Below, one piece after another: positions 1 through 4,976 of a DNA stretch of 5,615 nt. The stretch lies in the NCBI GenBank assembly GCA_964345005.1, contig CAYFPQ010000131.1, forward strand, positions 1-5,615, in the 5' to 3' direction. The notes under the pieces are model-generated. The model was given only the letters and a program-made list of their open reading frames with translations. It was not told where the DNA came from and made no database searches. Source of the DNA: JABMPJ01 sp964345005. GTDB taxonomy: Bacteria; Verrucomicrobiota; Kiritimatiellia; UBA8416; JABMPJ01. A program made the translations under genes and the position numbers. The first letter of the stretch is position 1. Every line of letters begins with the position of its first letter.

Positions 1-5
1 GGCCC

Positions 6-46
6 GTCCCATTTACGAGAAACGCCAGTCCCATTCAAAATGAGAC
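6..46. repeat. GTCCCATT direct repeat with an imperfect hairpin
   Basis: The octamer GTCCCATT occurs at 6-13 and 28-35, 22 bp apart. The second copy forms an imperfect hairpin with AATGAGAC at 39-46: 8-base arms, one mismatch, 3-base loop. It lies just upstream of direct repeat copy A and has no counterpart upstream of copy B. It could be an operator, the edge of a mobile or repeated element, or chance. No function can be assigned, and the window starts too close to it to see more. Confidence 0.3.
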
Positions 47-50
47 GCGA

Positions 51-179
51 CATCACGATTCCCGGAAGATGAAGGAGACGCCCTTATGACACATCGCGAA
101 CGGATGGAGGCCGTTTTACGAGGCGAACGGCCCGACTACTCTACGGCACTCGACAAGGCGTACGCAGCCTACGGTTTCG
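51..179 (+). repeat. 129-bp direct repeat, copy A (left arm flanking hipBA)
   Basis: This segment matches 2073-2201 at 125 of 129 positions without indels. The differences are at 124, 138, 148 and 159, paired with 2146, 2160, 2170 and 2181. In the reading frame from 86, two are silent third-position changes and two change the amino acid (Tyr/Cys and Ala/Glu). The repeat covers a Shine-Dalgarno sequence, a start codon and about 31 codons of a URO-D-like gene. The flanking sequences are unrelated on both sides. Its length and four mismatches mean it is a real duplication, not an assembly overlap. Confidence 0.95.
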
Positions 180-268
180 GGCCCACCCATTACGGAGCGC
201 GACCGACATGGCGGATATACGGAGAGAATCTGCGCCGTTTTCTGGAAATCGCTATCTCAACGCATTGA
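86..268 (+). pseudogene. URO-D-like methyltransferase 5' remnant, copy A
   Basis: The first 17 residues (MTHRERMEAVLRGERPD) match the usual beginning of uroporphyrinogen decarboxylase-family proteins, including corrinoid-dependent methyltransferases, where a short helix is followed by RGE(K/R)PDR. A good GAAGGAG ribosome binding site lies about 8 bases before the ATG. The residues after position 17 no longer look like the family, and the frame ends after 60 codons where about 330-380 would be expected. The end overlaps the 3' end of hipA on the other strand. It is best read as a truncated gene stump copied with direct repeat A. Translation of a short peptide cannot be excluded. Confidence 0.6.
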
Positions 269-1580
269 CGTCGCGGCCTTTGATGGCACACCGGACTTCC
301 TGGTCGATGGCAGACGCTGATTTTTCTTCGACACCAGCTTTTTCAGCGAATGACTTCCACTGCTCCAAAGCAGCGGTCACCTCCCCAAGGACGGATTTCA
401 GCTTGTGAACAGTCGCCACCGAACCATTGCGGCCGCAGGTGATGAGGTCGTTCGGTGTAATGTTCTCGCGCTTGCCTGTTACCGATAACTGCTGGAGTGC
501 CGTCCATCGGCCTGGGCGCGGATTGTGCGCATACGCCAGGTCGAACGCAGGGGCGAGCATCCACTCGCCGTCGTTTCCCATAAGGAATGCGAAGTTCTTG
601 CTGTGGTCGTCCTTGTTACACCCCAGTATATTAAAGGCCATTCGGCGAAAGGCCTCCAGCCTGGCTGCTGGAGTGAGGTTCAGGGCACGAATGGTCTCAA
701 AGTAGTCTTCATAGGAGTGACTATGCTCGCCCGGTGCGCTGTATGCCATATGCGCCATCCCGAAAAGCGATGCCATGTGAATCTTTCCGCCATCGGCTGA
801 TCGGTCGAAACGACGCGTCATGAAATGGGCGCGTCCGCCCTCTTCAAAGAGGCGGCACTCAGCCATCGCGATGCCCGCCCGCCTTGCCATCAGGTAATAG
901 GCATATTCTATGCGCCCATAGCCTTGGGGATCGTGAATGCCATCGAACGACGCCGATACCCCGTCGAATTTCATAAGCCAGTGCTCAAATCCTTCGGGTG
1001 CTTCCGCTTGCCCTGAACGGACCTCATTGGTGACTGGGTTCCACGCGATAACCGCCTTGGCGCGTGCGCCGGCGGCGGATGTGCCGACTTGGAGTATATC
1101 GTTTAAGGCATCTTCGTGCTGAAGATCGGTCGAGAGTCCCTCCTTGAATGCAAGTGCCTCCGAGGCAAGCGCGACGAGCCGATCCACGTCGACCTTCTCT
1201 GCCTTTGATGCCCCGGACCGAAGACTGGGACGAAATTCCAATGCCCCCATTCCTCGATTTCCCATATAACAGAGGCGTTCAACGGGAGAAAAATCAGACG
1301 GAGAGCGGCCCTGTCTTCTTATCCATTCGTCGATGAGCGTGTTTCCATATGTGTCAGGGAGACTGTCCGCCAGAAGTCCGGGCAGTCCCGAGAAGGAATT
1401 GTGTAGCCCCGGAAACTGGAACGGCCCGGAGCGGAGCGGCATCTGTAGCGGCGCCAGATTAATCCCGCTTTCGATGAATTCCGGCGTATACTCGAAGACG
1501 GCAACACGGCGCACGGCGTCCCAGAAGAGAACCCCGGCCTTCATGTCCCGGTAGATAACATCCGCCAGTTGAGTCGGCAT
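252..1580 (-). CDS. hipA: HipA-family serine/threonine kinase toxin
   Basis: This is a full-length 442-residue HipA-like kinase, close to the ~440 residues of E. coli HipA. The N-terminal HipA domain covers roughly residues 1-115, with the kinase domain after it. Visible landmarks are the Gly-rich loop SAAGARAK (168-175), whose Ser168 aligns with the E. coli autophosphorylation site Ser150; an ATP-binding lysine in LMKFDG (Lys204); RRFDR at 256-260; the catalytic segment NKDDHSKN (322-329) with Asp324 as likely catalytic base; and a metal-binding Asp347 in LAPAFDLA. All key residues are present, so the toxin should be active. E. coli HipA phosphorylates glutamyl-tRNA synthetase and triggers dormancy; the target of this homologue is unknown. 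The start overlaps the hipB stop by one base (TGATG), implying translational coupling. The 3' end runs into the remnant beside repeat A, and no terminator is evident there. Confidence 0.93.
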   Translation of the reverse strand: MPTQLADVIYRDMKAGVLFWDAVRRVAVFEYTPEFIESGINLAPLQMPLRSGPFQFPGLHNSFSGLPGLLADSLPDTYGNTLIDEWIRRQGRSPSDFSPVERLCYMGNRGMGALEFRPSLRSGASKAEKVDVDRLVALASEALAFKEGLSTDLQHEDALNDILQVGTSAAGARAKAVIAWNPVTNEVRSGQAEAPEGFEHWLMKFDGVSASFDGIHDPQGYGRIEYAYYLMARRAGIAMAECRLFEEGGRAHFMTRRFDRSADGGKIHMASLFGMAHMAYSAPGEHSHSYEDYFETIRALNLTPAARLEAFRRMAFNILGCNKDDHSKNFAFLMGNDGEWMLAPAFDLAYAHNPRPGRWTALQQLSVTGKRENITPNDLITCGRNGSVATVHKLKSVLGEVTAALEQWKSFAEKAGVEEKSASAIDQEVRCAIKGRDVNALR

Positions 1581-1849
1581 CAGCGTACCCTCTGGCGTTG
1601 TTTTCCTGCAAGCTTCTGCATTTCGATAGGGCTGACGGTTGGCGGTGGCAGTAGATCGACCATCACCCGCGGGTGTCCCATGGCCGTAAGGACGCGGGCG
1701 AGTGTTGCTGTGGTTACAGGCCTGCCATGCTCAAGCGACGACAATGCATCAACACTGACCGCCGCGCGGTCGGCCAACTCCCGCTGCTTCAATCCCATAG
1801 TGATTCGATGTCGCCGAACACGTTCCCCCAGTTCATTCAATGATTTCAT
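1580..1849 (-). CDS. hipB: HipB-like Xre-family antitoxin and autorepressor
   Basis: This small DNA-binding protein (89 residues from the chosen start) has a Cro/C1-type helix-turn-helix in the segment LKQRELADRAAVSVDALSSL, followed by EHGRPVTTATLARVL. It ends in a basic tail, PIEMQKLAGKQRQRVR, of the kind seen in HipB-like antitoxins. It should bind and neutralise HipA and repress the operon. An upstream ATG at 1888 would give 102 residues. I prefer the ATG at 1849 because the extra 13 residues (MLTKLIIHALTCP) do not resemble the family, the shorter form matches the ~88 residues of E. coli HipB, and the best promoter candidate overlaps the longer reading. Neither start has a convincing ribosome binding site. 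It shares one base with hipA. Confidence 0.88.
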   Translation of the reverse strand: MKSLNELGERVRRHRITMGLKQRELADRAAVSVDALSSLEHGRPVTTATLARVLTAMGHPRVMVDLLPPPTVSPIEMQKLAGKQRQRVR

Positions 1850-1856
1850 AGGGCAG

Positions 1857-1885
1857 GTTAAAGCATGTATTATCAGCTTAGTCAA
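1857..1885 (-). promoter_or_regulatory. Candidate sigma70-type promoter of hipBA
   Basis: On the minus strand, TTGACT (1885-1880, 5 of 6 to consensus) is followed after 17 bases by TTTAAC (1862-1857, 4 of 6). Transcription would begin about 7 bases further on, next to the hipB ATG at 1849, giving a leaderless or nearly leaderless mRNA. That would explain the missing Shine-Dalgarno sequence. The -10 match is modest, so this remains a candidate. Confidence 0.35.
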
Positions 1886-1888
1886 CAT

Positions 1889-2072
1889 GTAAATCCGTAT
1901 ATGACCAGAATAAAATGCCCCCTCCCGTAACCGGTCCTTCGATAAGGAACAAACACTTCGGGGGAGATTCTGATAGCTCTGATGTGTGCATCTATATAGA
2001 CCCGTTTTTGTTCATGGGCTGATCAATGTGTTGGGTATAGTTTATACGGGGACACTGAAATGTGCAATCACG
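1889..2072. other. Intergenic region upstream of hipB with short palindromes
   Basis: No gene is visible here. The region holds a perfect 10-bp palindrome TCTATATAGA (1991-2000), an interrupted palindrome GTATA-GTT-TATAC (2035-2047), and a small hairpin TCCTT-CGAT-AAGGA (1935-1948). The first two are AT-rich in a GC-rich setting, which suits promoters or operators, possibly sites for HipB. They do not match the classical E. coli hip operator TATCC-N8-GGATA, and I could not pair either with a good -35 box. Confidence 0.3.
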
Positions 2073-2201
2073 CATCACGATTCCCGGAAGATGAAGGAGA
2101 CGCCCTTATGACACATCGCGAACGGATGGAGGCCGTTTTACGAGGTGAACGGCCCGACTGCTCTACGGCGCTCGACAAGGAGTACGCAGCCTACGGTTTC
2201 G
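2073..2201 (+). repeat. 129-bp direct repeat, copy B (right arm flanking hipBA)
   Basis: Second copy of the repeat at 51-179, in the same orientation, with 4 substitutions and no gaps. It ends at the same codon of the URO-D-like frame as copy A, after which the sequences are unrelated. The two copies bracket hipBA and its upstream region, and one copy plus the intervening DNA makes a 2022-bp unit. Confidence 0.95.
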
Positions 2202-2272
2202 CCGAAGGTGGTGGCGTGATTAAGCTGACACTCGACACTTCTTTTTCTGCCATAGAGGAAAAACCTCGTTGA
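2108..2272 (+). pseudogene. URO-D-like methyltransferase 5' remnant, copy B
   Basis: The same 31-residue beginning as the copy at 86 (differing at two residues) is joined to an unrelated 23-residue tail that starts AEGGGVIKLTLDTS. It ends at a TGA overlapping the TTGACA box upstream of the RuBisCO-like gene. The start has a strong AAGGAG ribosome binding site 8 bases upstream. An in-frame ATG at 2060 would extend it by 16 residues but lacks a ribosome binding site. At 54 residues it is far too short to be a methyltransferase. It is most likely a gene stump, though a translated leader-like peptide before the operon is possible. Confidence 0.5.
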
Positions 2273-2297
2273 CACGGTATGTAAGGAATATTACTCT
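2269..2297 (+). promoter_or_regulatory. Candidate promoter of the RuBisCO-like/dehydrogenase operon
   Basis: A perfect -35 hexamer TTGACA (2269-2274) is followed after 17 bases by TACTCT (2292-2297), a weak -10 match (3 of 6). It lies about 55 bases before the RuBisCO-like start and overlaps the stop of the short upstream reading frame. The -35 is the best in the intergenic region, but the -10 keeps confidence low. Confidence 0.35.
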
Positions 2298-2339
2298 AAG
2301 GGCTTGCATAGAGAAACAACTGTTACATTCACGCAAAAC

Positions 2340-2346
2340 AAAGGAG
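2340..2346 (+). promoter_or_regulatory. Ribosome binding site fixing the RuBisCO-like start
   Basis: AAAGGAG ends 6 bases before the ATG at 2353. The open frame continues upstream to 2269, but those codons have no ribosome binding site and encode a sequence unlike the family. This site decides for the ATG at 2353. Confidence 0.8.
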
Positions 2347-2352
2347 CATCAA

Positions 2353-3854
2353 ATGCAGCGCATTCATGATCCCATTATCTTCGAGAACGCGATCGATTCG
2401 ATCGATATGAAAGATCACATCATTGCCACCTATTATATGAAGGATACCCTGTCCGGGGTCGACTTCATCGACCACTTCAAGCTGGTGGAAGCAATGACCA
2501 TCGAAGGGTCGACGGGAAGCTGGGAGAAGACCCACGAAGACACCGAGGACCTGCGCCTGGCGCTGACGGGAAAAGTGGTAGGCTATTACGAGATACCCAC
2601 CGACGAGGCGTACACCAAGGCGTGCGTGGTTCAGTTGGCGTTCCCGATCGCTGCCTGGGACGATAACATTCCCATGGCGCTGCTTTCGATCGCGGGCAAC
2701 TGCTTTGCCTATTCGAAGCACATCCGTCTTCTCGACGTAGTGCTTCCGGAAAACATGGTCAAAAACTTCAAGGGACCGAAGTTCGGGATCGATGGCATGC
2801 GGGATCTCCTCGGTGTCCAGGACAGGCCGCTCACCCTCCACATCATCAAACCGAAAATGGGGATGACCCCGCAACAGACGGCGGATCAGGTCTTTGAAAC
2901 CGCCATGGGCGGCGTGGACCTGTGCAAAGACGATGAGATGACCTCCGACACCTACAACAACAAGTTTGAGGAACGCGTGAAGCGGGTGATGGAGGCGGTC
3001 CACAAGGCCAAGGAAAAGACCGGGAAAGAAGTCATCTATTATCTCTCGGTAACCGACGAAGTGGAGAAGATGCATGACAGGGCCCGGCGGGCGGTCGAAC
3101 TCGGGGCCAACGGTCTGCTCATCTGTTTCTCGGCGGGACTTTCAGCGTTTCGCGCCATCACCGAGGATCCGGATATCAACATCCCGGTGATGATGCACAA
3201 CTCCCATCAGATCGCTTCGATGAAGGAGATTGCCTGGCCGGTGTGGACCAAACTCATTCGCCTGTGCGGGGCCGATAATACGCTCACGCCAACCTTCTGG
3301 TCGAGTATCCCCATGGTGAGTCTGGAGGAAAGCTTGCGCTGTTCCCACGTTGCACGGGCACCGCTGTTCCATCTCAGGAAGATGTGGCCTCAGCCCGCGG
3401 CAGGGATGTACCCCGGCCTTGCACCCATTGTGATGTCTGANNNNNNNNNNNNNNNNNNNNNNNNNNNNNNNNNNNNNNNNNNNNNNNNNNNNNNNNNNNN
3501 NNNNNNNNNNNNNNNNNNNNNNNNNNNNNNNNNNNNNNNNGGCCTCAGCCCGCGGCAGGGATGTACCCCGGCCTTGCACCCATTGTGATGTCTGAAATGG
3601 GCAACGACATCATCTTCGCGGCGGGCGGCGGTATGCTCGGTCATCCGCACGGCTATCGTGCCGGCGCCGAGGCGTGGCGACAGGCGATTGACGCGGTGAT
3701 GGGCGACATTCCGATCGACGAGCATGCCCGGAAGCCGGAGAACAAGTCCCTGCGCGGCGCCATCGAGAAATGGGGATACTTCGAGCGCCCGGAAACCCCG
3801 TGGCTGCGCATGGATCCCAAGTTTCGTCCCAAGGAGTTCAAGCTCGAGGGGTAA
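2353..3854 (+). CDS. RuBisCO-like protein (form IV-type), intact once a false gap is removed
   Basis: After removing the gap artefact, the gene encodes 448 residues, normal for the RuBisCO large-subunit family. The N-terminal domain contains IEGSTGSW (50-57; Glu51 aligns with Glu60 of plant RuBisCO) and SIAGNCF with Asn116 (Asn123). The barrel domain has IIKPKMG (Lys166/Lys168, aligned with Lys175/Lys177), then GGVDLCKDDE (186-195), with carbamylation lysine Lys192 and metal ligands Asp194/Glu195. GGGMLGHP (373-380) is the phosphate-binding loop. Loop 6 is different: no lysine occurs between residues 301 and 342, so catalytic Lys334 is missing. The Ser379 region reads PAAGMYP, with alanine instead of serine. 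This pattern fits RuBisCO-like proteins, which act as enolases, isomerases or decarboxylases in methionine salvage, isoprenoid-linked shunts or apionate breakdown. I cannot place it in a named subgroup. It is followed after 6 bases by a dehydrogenase E2 gene, so it likely shares an operon and pathway. Confidence 0.88.
3386..3440 (+). repeat. 55-bp contig-end overlap, left of gap
   Basis: These 55 bases, ending exactly at the first N, are identical to 3541-3595, which begin exactly after the last N. A perfect repeat that abuts the gap on both sides is the mark of two contigs that overlap by one assembler k-mer but were scaffolded with Ns instead of merged. It is not a biological duplication. 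Confidence 0.93.
3441..3540. other. Assembly gap of 100 Ns (spurious; no sequence missing)
   Basis: There are exactly 100 Ns, the conventional length for a gap of unknown size. Joining the flanks through their 55-bp overlap continues the RuBisCO-like frame without a stop, and the protein continues through the junction as MSEMGNDIIFAAGGG, as expected for the family. Confidence 0.95.
3541..3595 (+). repeat. 55-bp contig-end overlap, right of gap
   Basis: Exact second copy of 3386-3440 at the start of the right-hand contig. Counting it twice shifts the apparent frame (155 bases is not a multiple of 3). Automatic annotation would therefore split the gene into an N-terminal fragment and a false C-terminal gene starting at 3561. 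Confidence 0.93.
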
Positions 3855-3860
3855 TTGGAA

Positions 3861-4976
3861 ATGCCAACAGCAATCAAAGTGCCGGACATCGGGACGACGG
3901 TCGATCAAGGTAAACTGGTCAAGTGGCTCAAGCAGGAAGGCGATGCGATCAAACGCGGCGAAACGCTTTGCGAAATTGAGACAGATAAGGCTGTCAACGA
4001 ACTGGAATCCATCGCCGAAGGCGTGGTGCTCAAATGTTTGGTTGAAGCCGATACGGAAGTCGACCAGGGCAGCGTCATTGCGTATGTGGGGAAGGACGGA
4101 GAGGCACTGCCGGAGGAGCCCAAGAATATGGAATGCGGAATGCGGAATGCGGAAACAGATACTCCGAAATCCGAAATCCACACTCCGAAATCGAATGTCG
4201 CTCCGCTCATCAAGAATTTGGCGAAGAAGGAAGGCGTTGACTTGGCAACGGTGACGGGGACGGGGCCCGGCGGACGGATTACGCGAGACGATGTGCTGAA
4301 CGCCAAGTCAGCGGCACCGGCGGCGGGAAGCCCCTTATCCTCGAACCAGCAGGTGGTGGCCAAGCGTGTGGCGCGCAGTCAGCATGAGATTCCCCCCATT
4401 CACCTGACCGGGCGCATTGACATGAGCGCGGTGATTGCGGAACGCGCACGTCTGAAAGCAGCGGGGACAACCGTCAGCTTTGATGCGTTCTTCCTTCGGG
4501 CCGTTGCGGAAGTTATGACCGCTTTCCCTCACTTCCGAAGTTGTTTGGCGGGTGAGCAGGTTGTCGAAAGCGATGAAGTCGTCCCGGGGATCGCGATAAG
4601 CGAGGGGTACGAACTCTACACGCCGGTGGTGCGTGGCGTTGACAGGATGACGCTCCCGGAAACCGAGTCGGCGATCCGTGATCTTCTGGAGAAGGCCAAG
4701 GACAATGCCTTCACACCGGAGGATCTCAAGGGCGGCACGCTGACGATAAGCAATCTGGGCATGTATCCCGTGCAGAGCTTCAGCGCTATTATTCCTCCCG
4801 ACCAGGTCGCTATTCTATCGGTGGGGGCCATCGAGCCAACCCCGGTGGTGCGGGACGGTGGATTCGAGGCAGCCCCCCTGGCGTCGGTGACATTGTCGGT
4901 CAACCATCGGCTGATCAATGGGCGTGAGGGCGCCGAATTTCTGGCCGCGGTGAAAGAAGAGATGGAGAACTTATGA
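3861..4976 (+). CDS. Dihydrolipoamide acyltransferase (E2) of a 2-oxo acid/acetoin dehydrogenase complex
   Basis: This 371-residue E2 subunit forms the core of the complex and transfers the acyl group from E1 to coenzyme A. Domains in order: one lipoyl domain (about 1-80) with the lipoylated lysine in ETDKA (Lys43); a linker partly encoded by heptamer repeats (about 88-110); an E1/E3-binding domain (about 113-147, with GTGPGGRITRDDVL); and the catalytic domain (about 160-371) with TISNLGMY and the active site NHRLING (His349, Asn353). Many E2s read DHRxxDG here; Asn in place of the Asp is known in some pyruvate dehydrogenase E2s, so activity is plausible. The frame opens at a TTG at 3855, but the ATG at 3861, behind GAGGGG, is the better start. 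The gene begins 6 bases after the RuBisCO-like stop and overlaps E1 alpha by ATGA, indicating a co-translated operon. Acetoin versus pyruvate or branched-chain substrate cannot be decided. Confidence 0.9.
   Translation: MPTAIKVPDIGTTVDQGKLVKWLKQEGDAIKRGETLCEIETDKAVNELESIAEGVVLKCLVEADTEVDQGSVIAYVGKDGEALPEEPKNMECGMRNAETDTPKSEIHTPKSNVAPLIKNLAKKEGVDLATVTGTGPGGRITRDDVLNAKSAAPAAGSPLSSNQQVVAKRVARSQHEIPPIHLTGRIDMSAVIAERARLKAAGTTVSFDAFFLRAVAEVMTAFPHFRSCLAGEQVVESDEVVPGIAISEGYELYTPVVRGVDRMTLPETESAIRDLLEKAKDNAFTPEDLKGGTLTISNLGMYPVQSFSAIIPPDQVAILSVGAIEPTPVVRDGGFEAAPLASVTLSVNHRLINGREGAEFLAAVKEEMENL
4130..4190 (+). repeat. Heptamer repeat cluster inside the E2 linker
   Basis: Three perfect tandem copies of GGAATGC (4130-4150) are followed by TCCGAAA at 4163, 4170 and 4184. 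They encode the residues around ECGMRNAETDTPKSEIHTPK between the lipoyl and subunit-binding domains. Such linkers are usually Ala/Pro-rich, and this one is not. From general experience, tandem GGAATGC and TCCGAAATCC-like heptamers are common dispersed intergenic repeats in several bacterial phyla, so insertion into a tolerant linker is likely. Three heptamers equal seven codons, which preserves the frame. Confidence 0.8.

Noticed and set aside
1..196. Similarity between 1-19 and 180-196 (GGCCC..CCCATT..ACG) as terminal repeats around repeat copy A
   Set aside because: Alignment needs several indels over fewer than 20 bases, and a match of this quality is plausible by chance.
2255..2267. Hairpin GAGG-AAAAA-CCTC as a terminator
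   Set aside because: The stem is only 4 bp and no T-run follows, so it is unlikely to terminate transcription.
2269..2352. An N-terminal extension of the RuBisCO-like protein from 2269
   Set aside because: The extra 28 codons lack a ribosome binding site, do not resemble the family and overlap the candidate promoter; AAAGGAG precedes the ATG at 2353.
2329..3075. A long minus-strand open frame of 248 codons
   Set aside because: It lies opposite the RuBisCO-like gene, has a His/Val/Leu-rich composition typical of antisense reading of GC-rich coding DNA, and shows no recognisable motif.
3386..3595. A genuine tandem duplication inside the RuBisCO-like gene
   Set aside because: The two copies are perfectly identical and abut the N run on both sides, as expected of unmerged contig ends.
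3561..3854. A separate small gene starting at 3561
   Set aside because: It is the C-terminal part of the RuBisCO-like protein, made to look separate by the duplicated contig overlap and the Ns.
3390..4181. A minus-strand open frame of 263 codons crossing the gap
   Set aside because: It includes the artificial Ns and is antisense to two well-supported genes; its FRIPHSAFHI-like stretch is only the reverse reading of the heptamer repeat.
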